DNA of 64,000 nt, from the NCBI GenBank assembly GCA_016700155.1, contig CP065001.1, positions 1 through 64,000 on the forward strand. The letters are read 5' to 3'. The DNA is from Ignavibacteriales bacterium. Lineage in GTDB: Bacteria > Bacteroidota > Ignavibacteria > Ignavibacteriales > Ignavibacteriaceae. Below are positions 29,701-36,699 of this stretch, one piece after another. A program made the translations under genes and the position numbers. How positions within the stretch are numbered: the first letter of the stretch is position 1; each line of letters opens with the position of its first letter. Below the pieces are notes generated by a model. It searched no databases. It was given only the letters and a program-made list of their open reading frames with translations, and was not told the DNA's origin.

Positions 29701-30386
29701 ATCTGCAGACATTTGATTTTAAACAAAGGACAGAAGAGGTTCATCAGTTAAAACAACAAGTCAGGTCTCTTGGTGCTGTTAACCTGTTAGCATATTCTGA
29801 GTTTGAAGAAGAGAAGGAACGCTTTAATTTTTTAATGGGGCAGCGCAATGATCTTGTTGAGTCCGAAAAAGATATTGTAAGGACAATAGAGGAAATTAAT
29901 ACTACTGCCCAGAGCCAGTTTATGGAAACATTTGAAAAAATACGCGGGCACTTTATAAATATTTTCCGCGGACTTTTTAATCCCGGCGATGAAGCTGACC
30001 TGCGGATGGAAGAAAATGCTGATCCTCTTGAGGCAAAGATTGAGATAATAGCAAAACCAAAAGGAAAAAGACCAACATCAATCGAACTCTTATCCGGCGG
30101 TGAAAAAACTTTGACTGCTATTGCACTGTTATTTGCAATCTATCTTGTTAAGCCAAGTCCGTTCTGTATCCTTGATGAAATTGATGCGCCTCTTGATGAC
30201 GCAAACATCGACAGGTTTACAAGAATTATCAGAGACTTCAGTAAGGATACTCAGTTCATTGTTGTGACGCATAATAAAAGAACGATGGAAGCCGCAAGTA
30301 CTTTATACGGTGTTACGATGCAGGAGGAAGGTATTTCCAAGTTAGTTAGTGTAAGATTTAATGAGGACCTGAACTTTGTTTCCTGA
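26793..30386 (+). CDS. smc: Chromosome segregation ATPase SMC
   Basis: A 1197-residue SMC protein for chromosome compaction and segregation. Walker A is GPNGCGKTNIVDAIRW; two long coiled coils (about 170-500 and 670-1010) flank the hinge (about 510-660); the C-terminal head has the ABC signature ELLSGGEKTLTA and Walker B FCILDEIDAPLDD. The start is TTG at 26793: it gives YLSKLEILGFKSFA right after Met, the conserved SMC N-terminus, and no ATG is suitably placed. It starts 8 bp after the GH2-like gene and its end overlaps the next frame. Partners ScpA and ScpB are not in the window. Confidence 0.95.
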   Translation: MYLSKLEILGFKSFAQKTTVNFNEGVTSIVGPNGCGKTNIVDAIRWCLGEQRSGALRSDKMENVIFNGTSSRKPMGMAEVSLTIENTKGILPTEYTDVTITRRIFRSGESEYLLNKNICRLKDITNLFLDTGIGANAYSVIELKMVETILSSKAEERRIMFEEAAGINKYKLRRRLALRKLDEVKADLTRVNDIVSEVEKKVNSLERQAKKADRYNKISSTLRELELDLAERELALFNFQKSEAKTRKEENFKTKLSLESELSRLDDEIKEVKSNLLALESKLKEKQTELNLQTEKIYNSQNQISLSEERNRSLEKNIERFRKEIEELKINLESSRLLINNSDSEMNSVRNKIGQAEKEKEELNLNVESLKVELDEKRSSLKNITEDQLEKFKEIANKSNDLSNIESTLQSRNNSIQKLNEKISSLTGNIAKTVGFIEDLSNEKSETEKRLAETELLYTRKQQEKEELEKALTPLKEKELEEKSLINALKEKISFVQNLIDNLEGISKGAKYLLENNGWSKSDKTLVAHAGNASDELRFAVEAALKNNLNNLLVESVEELRKGIQQLKRNKVGKASFLILDPDIQNKKNILQRLSDYFESRKAKKLSGETGFKAWAKDCIQTDVKWKPFFDSMLSGIAIVDTLETALNLHRSYPSFTITTLNGDYLDKSGIVEAGSEPKPDDSLFGRKQLLENLKNEFPAKEKILGKLRDEIKETEEKIDSIDLKVLSEKGRLLVNDIANLEKQISQFGFEKDRASDEIEKARREINELAAESNSLDNQKNKLKSELDNLEQIKLSIDTKLNDLEKDFGLSEASFNSAIEERNKISLLLERLSGELKNINNSVKHAEESIEATSRSIQKRTDDISASNEELTLLASVLSEEQKKLSELESLKSVLNDEEKNISQEYTAVRNTISETESHSTSLRKQREQTLDEIHSSDMRLNELEIKTENLLQNVQENYSLKVELKQFDDLQTFDFKQRTEEVHQLKQQVRSLGAVNLLAYSEFEEEKERFNFLMGQRNDLVESEKDIVRTIEEINTTAQSQFMETFEKIRGHFINIFRGLFNPGDEADLRMEENADPLEAKIEIIAKPKGKRPTSIELLSGGEKTLTAIALLFAIYLVKPSPFCILDEIDAPLDDANIDRFTRIIRDFSKDTQFIVVTHNKRTMEAASTLYGVTMQEEGISKLVSVRFNEDLNFVS

Positions 30387-32382
30387 TAATACATACGCAA
30401 CTTTGACATTCATCGAGAATGAAAGAAATATTAATTTTATAGTTCAATATGCGGGTGTAATAATTTTCTTTTTTGTTTTTTGTACCGCAGCATTAGGACA
30501 GTGGGCTAATAATACTTCGGCTAACACACAGTTGGTGGTAAACTCTAACGACCCTATAAATATTTCAACATTGAGTGACGGCGGTTCAGGTTTTTTTATT
30601 TTATGGGAAGATTCCAAGATTGCAGGTACTCCTGAAATAAGATTCCTTCATATAGATAACGGCGGTAACCCTGGGTTCAGGGCTGATGGAAAGTCAGTTA
30701 CAATTTCTTCAATTAAAAAATCAGAACCTGTTGGAAGCACCGGGTCAGGCAATACAATGGTGGTTGCCTGGAAAGACTATTCAGCAAATTCAATCGGACA
30801 AATTTTTGTTCAGCGCGTGGACATAAAAGGATACTTGCTCTGGGGAGAGAATGGACTGCAGGTTTCCGGTGTTAATTCCATCGCATCCGATTATGCAGTA
30901 CAATGTAACAATGAAGGCACGTCATTCATCTCATATGTTTCTAAAGCAAGCGAAACCGGGTCAGAGTCTTCAATTATGATCCAGAAAATTTCAGCTGATG
31001 GAAGATTACTTTTGCCCGGCGATGGAATTAAAGTTCATAACTCCCGCAACAGGAAAAGTTTTACGTCCATAGTGGCTGATGATTCAGGTGGTGCTTTTAT
31101 TTTCTGGACAGAAAATATCAATAACAAAACTCTTATTCATTCACAGCACATTGATGCGTCTAATAAACTGACTTTCATCAAAAAGCCGCTTTTAGTAACC
31201 GGACAAAATTCAAATGTACTCAAGTATTCAGTTTATAAAGCTGACGGCAACAACGTTTATCTTTTATGGCAGCTACATAAAGGTGATGCTAATATTAAAC
31301 ATCAGCTTTTGAATATATCGGGAAAACTTTTGTGGAAAGAAAACAGTCTGCAGGTATCAGTCAGCGGGACAAATCCACAGGCATTCATTTCCGGTGAAGA
31401 GATATTTCTTTCATGGACAGATGAATCAAATAATTCCAAAGATATTTTTGTTCAAAAGTATAATTTTAAAGGCGAAGGGCTCTGGAAGAAACCGGGTATT
31501 AATGTAAATAATTTGCAGGGCGATCAGTTTGGTCAGAGAATTACTGGTGATGAGAATGGTGATATCATAACAACCTGGATAGACAGACGGATCGACTCTC
31601 TCTATGGCAATGTGTACGTTCAGAAAATTAATAACGATGGCGGATTTGTCTGGGATGAAAATGGAATTGCTGCAGGGACTTATACAAATTCCTTGAAAAG
31701 TTATTTGTCAATTCTTCCCGACAGAATCGGTGGAGCGATAATTGTATTTAAAGACAAAAGAGAAAAACTAAATAATATTTATGCTCAGAAAATTTTCAGC
31801 AGCGGTACGTTTGTTTCACAAATAACAAATTTCAGTACAGAAATATCTGGGGATTCAGTAAGGATAAAATGGCAATCAGCCAACGAAGGACAGGGCACAA
31901 CTTACAATATTGAGCGAACGAATCAGCTCGATGAATCAGGTACATACTGGAGTATTGTTGGCAGTATACCATCCGCCGGAAGTAAGGATTTAAACAAGTA
32001 TACTTTTTACGACCGTCCGCTGGAAAATGGAACCATCTATTACAGGATTACTCAAAGCGGTTCTAAAAATTTTACACAAACCTCGGAAATTATCCGGCTG
32101 AATTATTTTGAAAACTCTTCTGAGATAACAGTTGCGCAGAATATCCCCAATCCTTTTAGCGATTCAACAATGATATCGTTTTATCTTCCTGCCGAAATGC
32201 TTGTGACGGTTGAATTTTTTGATCTTAACATTCAGAAAGTCGGCGAGATTGTTAAGGAAAAATTCCCTGCAGGAACTAACAAAATTACTTTTGTCGCAAA
32301 AGATATTCCCTCTGGAATTTATTTCTACAGGTTTAAAGCCGGTGATGTTGTTGAAGTTAAAAAAATGGTTGTCTCTAAATGA
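30376..32382 (+). CDS. T9SS-targeted exported propeller-like protein
   Basis: About 668 residues. A hydrophobic signal segment ends at AALGQ (residue 42); then repeated beta motifs ending WEDSK, WKDY, WTDESN, WIDRR suggest a propeller (about 45-480), an FN3-like domain with YNIERT and a type A sorting domain (QNIPNPFSDST ... VKKMVVSK). The start is uncertain: no ATG is in frame before the signal segment; TTG at 30376 overlaps the smc stop by 11 bp, and another TTG lies at 30403. Translation may be coupled to smc. Its sorting domain is not part of the near-identical cassette seen at 2.6-6.4 kb. Confidence 0.78.
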   Translation: MFPDNTYATLTFIENERNINFIVQYAGVIIFFFVFCTAALGQWANNTSANTQLVVNSNDPINISTLSDGGSGFFILWEDSKIAGTPEIRFLHIDNGGNPGFRADGKSVTISSIKKSEPVGSTGSGNTMVVAWKDYSANSIGQIFVQRVDIKGYLLWGENGLQVSGVNSIASDYAVQCNNEGTSFISYVSKASETGSESSIMIQKISADGRLLLPGDGIKVHNSRNRKSFTSIVADDSGGAFIFWTENINNKTLIHSQHIDASNKLTFIKKPLLVTGQNSNVLKYSVYKADGNNVYLLWQLHKGDANIKHQLLNISGKLLWKENSLQVSVSGTNPQAFISGEEIFLSWTDESNNSKDIFVQKYNFKGEGLWKKPGINVNNLQGDQFGQRITGDENGDIITTWIDRRIDSLYGNVYVQKINNDGGFVWDENGIAAGTYTNSLKSYLSILPDRIGGAIIVFKDKREKLNNIYAQKIFSSGTFVSQITNFSTEISGDSVRIKWQSANEGQGTTYNIERTNQLDESGTYWSIVGSIPSAGSKDLNKYTFYDRPLENGTIYYRITQSGSKNFTQTSEIIRLNYFENSSEITVAQNIPNPFSDSTMISFYLPAEMLVTVEFFDLNIQKVGEIVKEKFPAGTNKITFVAKDIPSGIYFYRFKAGDVVEVKKMVVSK

Positions 32383-32416
32383 TGAATAAAGCTAAAGTTA
32401 AATGATCCGATAATTA

Positions 32417-33136
32417 ATGAATAAAGTATTTAAAATATTTGTTGACTTCGATGGTACGATTACAAAGCAGGATGTTGGTGAAATGATCTTCAGGAAATTC
32501 GGAAACGCTGAACAGACAGATAAAATTATTTCAGATTATCTAACAAAAAAAATATCCGCCAAAGAATGCTGGGTTCAGCTTTGCGAAACCACAGGTCAGA
32601 TAAATATTGATGAGTTCAACAACTTTATTGATTCAATGGAAATCGATGACACATTTCATAAGCTGGTGAAATTTTCTTCAGATACGAATTCTGAGATGAT
32701 AATACTCAGTGACGGTTTTGATTATTACATAAACAGAGTTCTTGCAAAAGCAGGATTGAATGACATAAGATATTTCTCGAATAAACTTTCGATATCACAT
32801 GACTTTAAACTTCACCCTGAATTTCCTTATTCAGATGAAATGAGTATTTCATCTGCAAACTGTAAATGGAATCATATCCTTAAACACAGCAGCGAAGATG
32901 ACTTTACGGTTTTTATCGGTGATGGTTTATCGGATAATGAAACAGTACAGTACTGTGATTACGTTTTTGCAAAGGACAGTTTACTAAGATTTTGTGAAAT
33001 GGAACGTATAACTTTTTTCCCGTTTAAAAATTTTAGTGATGTTGTCAAAAAGTTAGAAGAGTTGAATTCAAAAAAGAGATTGAAGAAAAGACACCAGGCG
33101 GTAATCAAACGAAAACATGCTTATATGATGGAATGA
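32417..33136 (+). CDS. HAD-IB family phosphatase (MtnX/SerB-like)
   Basis: A 239-residue soluble HAD phosphatase. Motif I is FVDFDGTIT (nucleophile Asp10, Asp12), motif II LSDG, and motif IV IGDGLSDNE. The helical cap between motifs I and II and the YINRVL segment resemble MtnX-like 2-hydroxy-3-keto-5-methylthiopentenyl-1-phosphate phosphatases and phosphoserine phosphatases; the substrate cannot be chosen from sequence. No other methionine-salvage gene is near. It precedes the methyltransferase and lipid A genes and may act on a phosphorylated intermediate there, which is only a guess. Confidence 0.78.
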   Translation: MNKVFKIFVDFDGTITKQDVGEMIFRKFGNAEQTDKIISDYLTKKISAKECWVQLCETTGQINIDEFNNFIDSMEIDDTFHKLVKFSSDTNSEMIILSDGFDYYINRVLAKAGLNDIRYFSNKLSISHDFKLHPEFPYSDEMSISSANCKWNHILKHSSEDDFTVFIGDGLSDNETVQYCDYVFAKDSLLRFCEMERITFFPFKNFSDVVKKLEELNSKKRLKKRHQAVIKRKHAYMME

Positions 33137-33186
33137 TGATGCTGGTATATATTTATTCAGAAGTAAAATGGATGCGGAAATAATTT

Positions 33187-33774
33187 ATGGCTAACGTTGC
33201 AGCAAAATTTTTTAAGTACAGAAGTTACACACCATTACCTTTCCTGGCTGTTATGTTGTTGTATAATAACAGCAACATCTGGAGCCTGATTGCAGGGTTC
33301 ATAATCGCTCTTGCAGGTGAAGGACTTAGACTATGGGGGGTAAGCTGGGCTGGTAGCGAAACAAGAACAACCGGTAATGTCGGCGGAACTTTTTTGATTA
33401 TAAGCGGACCGTTTGCTTATGTAAGAAACCCGCTGTATGTCGGAAACATTCTTATCTACACCGGACTTGGAATAATGTCATTTGCAATTTTTCCTTACCT
33501 GCAGATTGCAGGATTAGTTTTCTTTTATCTTCAATATCATTTCATTGTCAAAGAAGAAGAACAATACCTGAAGAAAGCATTCAGCAATGGCTATGAAGAA
33601 TACACTAAGAATGTGCCGAGATTTATTCCACGCTTAACAAAATATAAATCGGGATCAGTACAACAGCCGCCGTTTAATTTTAAAGCGGGATTAAAATCCG
33701 AACGAAGAAGTTTCCAGGCATTCATGTTTGTTGCAGTTACAATTTTAATTATCTGGTTCTTAAGAAGATTATAA
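33187..33774 (+). CDS. ICMT/PEMT-like membrane methyltransferase
   Basis: A 195-residue membrane protein with about four or five hydrophobic helices. The family signature GPFAYVRNPLYVGNIL and the later EEEQYLKKAFSNGYEEY and VPRFIPR match isoprenylcysteine carboxyl methyltransferase / phospholipid methyltransferase-type enzymes that bind S-adenosylmethionine at the membrane face. Bacterial members act on lipids, quinones or unknown substrates. It sits 29 bp before lpxB, in one run with the lipid A genes, so a lipid substrate is a reasonable inference. Confidence 0.78.
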   Translation: MANVAAKFFKYRSYTPLPFLAVMLLYNNSNIWSLIAGFIIALAGEGLRLWGVSWAGSETRTTGNVGGTFLIISGPFAYVRNPLYVGNILIYTGLGIMSFAIFPYLQIAGLVFFYLQYHFIVKEEEQYLKKAFSNGYEEYTKNVPRFIPRLTKYKSGSVQQPPFNFKAGLKSERRSFQAFMFVAVTILIIWFLRRL

Positions 33775-33803
33775 CAAAAAGATTTACTGATTTAAGTGAA
33801 TAA

Positions 33804-34943
33804 ATGTCAGAGAAAAAGTTGATGATAATAGCAGGTGAAATTTCGGGTGATCTTCACGGCGCTTCACTTGTTGAAGAATTGAAGAAAATTAATTCTTCAA
33901 TTCAGATATCCGGAATCGGCGGGGACAGGATGAAGAACGCTGGAATGAAACTTCTCTATCATATTCACGATATGGCTTTCCTTGGCTTTGTTGAGGTGAT
34001 TAAACATCTGCCGTTCATAAAAAAAGTTCAGAGGGGACTTATAAATTTTGTAAAAGAAAATAATATCAGGAATGTAGTTCTTATTGATTACCCCGGATTC
34101 AATTTAAGCATTGCAAAAAAACTAAAGGCGTTAAATGTGAATGTAATTTATTACATCTCGCCGCAGGTTTGGGCTTGGGGAGCCGGAAGAATTAAAAAGA
34201 TCAAAAAGCTTGTTGATAAAATGCTTGTGGTTTTTCCTTTTGAAGAAGATATGTATAAACGTGAAAAGATGAATGTTGAGTTTGTTGGTCATCCGCTTAT
34301 CGAAAGGATTAATGCTTATAACTTTTTGAGTAAAGAGGATCTTTATGAAAAACTAAATCTCGAAAAGGGAAAAGAAATTTTATTGCTGCTTCCCGGAAGC
34401 AGGCAAAATGAAGTGAAAGAAATTTTTTCTGAGACCATCTCGGCGGCAATAAAGTTAGCTGAAGATTTTAATCTGCAGGTTGTAGTTGCCTGTTCAGAAA
34501 ATATTAGTGAAGAACTACTTTATTCGTTAACTGATAAACGCGCATTCAAAATCGCTAAAGGTTTTACATACGATTTAATGAAGCATGCAAAGTTCGGGAT
34601 AATAAAATCAGGTACATCAACACTTGAAGCTGGAATAATGTCACTCCCGATGATTATTGTTTACAAGACAAGTATGATCACTTACCTGATTGGAAAAAGT
34701 CTTGTAAAGCTTAAACACATTGGAATGGCAAACATAATTCTGAGTGATTCAGTTGTCCCTGAACTAATTCAGGATAAAGTAAAATCTGAGATCATATATG
34801 CTGAGACATCGAAAATATTATTAGATGAATCACGCTACTCAAATATAAAAAACAGACTTGGTAGAATAAAAGAAAAATTAGGCGGCGAAGGTGCATCAGG
34901 TAAAGCTGCGCTTTCAATCATGAAATTTGTTAATGAGTTTTAA
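33804..34943 (+). CDS. lpxB: Lipid-A-disaccharide synthase
   Basis: A 379-residue GT19 glycosyltransferase condensing UDP-2,3-diacylglucosamine with lipid X at the inner membrane. Typical stretches: GEISGDLHGASL at the N-terminus, GGDRM, MAFLGFVEV, YYISPQVWAWGAGRIKKI (in part), VGHPLIE, LLPGSRQNEV and the donor-site KSGTSTLEAG. The length is normal. Its end overlaps the acyltransferase gene by 11 bp, showing a tight operon with lpxK two genes on. Confidence 0.95.
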   Translation: MSEKKLMIIAGEISGDLHGASLVEELKKINSSIQISGIGGDRMKNAGMKLLYHIHDMAFLGFVEVIKHLPFIKKVQRGLINFVKENNIRNVVLIDYPGFNLSIAKKLKALNVNVIYYISPQVWAWGAGRIKKIKKLVDKMLVVFPFEEDMYKREKMNVEFVGHPLIERINAYNFLSKEDLYEKLNLEKGKEILLLLPGSRQNEVKEIFSETISAAIKLAEDFNLQVVVACSENISEELLYSLTDKRAFKIAKGFTYDLMKHAKFGIIKSGTSTLEAGIMSLPMIIVYKTSMITYLIGKSLVKLKHIGMANIILSDSVVPELIQDKVKSEIIYAETSKILLDESRYSNIKNRLGRIKEKLGGEGASGKAALSIMKFVNEF

Positions 34944-35592
34944 GAAGCTAAAACAGGATACATTAAGATTTATCGGGAACATAATTTTAGTTTCAGCATT
35001 AAAACTTCTTTGTGGTTCTTTGAGAATAACTGAAAAAAATAAAAATGTAATTGATGAACTTGAGCAAGCAGGTAAAACTTATGTGCTAGCCTTCTGGCAT
35101 GGAACAATGCTTTTGCCCTGGTTCCTGTTCAAAAATAAAAATGTTGCAGGCTTAACAAGCAAAAGTAAAGACGGCGACTTGCTTGCAAAGGTTTTAAAGG
35201 AATGGAATTATAAAGTTGTACGCGGCTCAAGCAATGAAGGCGGAGAAGTTGCGCTTGGAATTATGATCGATCATGTAAAAAATAAAATTCCTTTACTCAT
35301 AACTCCTGATGGTCCGCGTGGTCCTGAATTTAAATTTAAAGCAGGCGCGGTTATAACAGCCAAAAAAGGGAACGTCCCTTTGGTGCTGATGGGTGTAGGG
35401 GTTGAAAAGAAAAGAATATTAAAAAGCTGGGATAAATTCCAGGTGCCTAAGTTTTTTTCAAAAGCAAAGGTGATTTATTCTGATCCGGTTTATGTTGGTT
35501 CATCACTTAGTTATGATGAGACTTCGGATAAAATAAATGAATGTGAAAGTATGTTAAATAAACTTCAGGATGAAGCAGGAATATTTAGTTAA
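34933..35592 (+). CDS. DUF374 lysophospholipid acyltransferase-like protein
   Basis: About 219 residues. The open frame begins with TTG at 34927; ATG at 34933 is preferred. Family motifs are FWHGTMLLPW (acyltransferase block I, lacking the usual Asp of HX4D), SKSKDGDLLAKVL, VRGSSNEGG and ITPDGPRGPEF, which define the DUF374 group of LPLAT-like proteins. In several bacteria these genes sit with lipid A or Kdo genes and a role as lipid A acyltransferase has been suggested. Here it lies between lpxB and lpxK, overlapping lpxB by 11 bp and ending 3 bp before lpxK, which supports such a role. Confidence 0.82.
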   Translation: MSFKKLKQDTLRFIGNIILVSALKLLCGSLRITEKNKNVIDELEQAGKTYVLAFWHGTMLLPWFLFKNKNVAGLTSKSKDGDLLAKVLKEWNYKVVRGSSNEGGEVALGIMIDHVKNKIPLLITPDGPRGPEFKFKAGAVITAKKGNVPLVLMGVGVEKKRILKSWDKFQVPKFFSKAKVIYSDPVYVGSSLSYDETSDKINECESMLNKLQDEAGIFS

Positions 35593-35595
35593 GAA

Positions 35596-36639
35596 ATGGA
35601 TCTGTTAAAATTTATACTGCTTCCGTTTGTGCCTGTTTACAGCTTTGTGATGTATGTGCGCAACCTGTTCTTTGACAAAGGAATTTTCAAATCAACAAAA
35701 GTAAATGCGAAAGTTATCTCGGTTGGAAATATTACTGTCGGCGGTTCCGGTAAAACTCCGACTGTTATCTACCTGTCGAATCTTTTAAAGAATGAATCAT
35801 TGAATGTTGGAGTATTAAGCAGAGGGTATGGAAGAAAATCGAGCGGCTATCTTCTGGTAAGTGACGGCAAAAGTACTCTTACTGAAGTAAGTAAATGCGG
35901 AGATGAAATTTACCAGACAGCGATTGAATGTAAAGTCCCTGCTGCCGTTAGCGAGAACAGGGTTAAAGGATCAGAAAAATTTATTCGAGATACAAATGTT
36001 AAAGTTATAATTCTTGATGACGCGTATCAGCATAGATGGATTTACAGAGACATAAATGTTTTGATTTGTGAACAAAGATTTTTAACCGAGCCGGAATATT
36101 TCAGAAGAAAACTACTGCCTGCCGGTTCTATGAGAGAATCGTTTAAGGCAATAAGCAGAGCCGATTTAGTAATCATCAACAGAAAATTTTCGGAACAGAA
36201 AGAAATCCCTTCTGAGCTAAAAAAATATTTTGAAGGAAAGAAAATTTTTACAGCAAAATATAAAGCTGTTTCCTTTGTTGATGTAAAAAAGAAAACAAGT
36301 TATGATCTCCAGGATTTTGAAGGTCAAAAAAGTCTGGTCGTATCAGGTGTTGCAAACCCGTTTTCATTTCTCAATGCACTTAAGCAGACAAGAGTTGAAA
36401 CGGTCAACAAAATAATTTTCAGGGATCACAAAAATTATACGCTCAAAGAAGTGCAGAGAATAAGAAAAGAATTTTACGCAACGAATTCACATTCGGTTGT
36501 AACTACTGAAAAAGATGCAGTTAAACTTTCAATGTTTTCAAAAGAGCTTGATGATATAGATATCTTTTATCTTAAAATAGAAATTGTACCTGATGATGAA
36601 AAATCATTCAGAGACTTTATAATTAACAAACTGACGTAA
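35596..36639 (+). CDS. lpxK: Tetraacyldisaccharide 4'-kinase
   Basis: A 347-residue inner-membrane-associated kinase adding the 4'-phosphate to the lipid A disaccharide. A hydrophobic N-terminal helix (FILLPFVPVYSFVMYV) is followed by the P-loop VGNITVGGSGKTP, then SRGYGRKSSGY, the catalytic region ILDDAYQHR, and LLPAGSMRES and ADLVIINR, all typical of LpxK. It directly follows the acyltransferase gene. Confidence 0.94.
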   Translation: MDLLKFILLPFVPVYSFVMYVRNLFFDKGIFKSTKVNAKVISVGNITVGGSGKTPTVIYLSNLLKNESLNVGVLSRGYGRKSSGYLLVSDGKSTLTEVSKCGDEIYQTAIECKVPAAVSENRVKGSEKFIRDTNVKVIILDDAYQHRWIYRDINVLICEQRFLTEPEYFRRKLLPAGSMRESFKAISRADLVIINRKFSEQKEIPSELKKYFEGKKIFTAKYKAVSFVDVKKKTSYDLQDFEGQKSLVVSGVANPFSFLNALKQTRVETVNKIIFRDHKNYTLKEVQRIRKEFYATNSHSVVTTEKDAVKLSMFSKELDDIDIFYLKIEIVPDDEKSFRDFIINKLT

Positions 36640-36699
36640 CTTAAAATGCTACGACAAATGATAAACACAAAGACAATCCAATAGGGAGGAATAATTAAA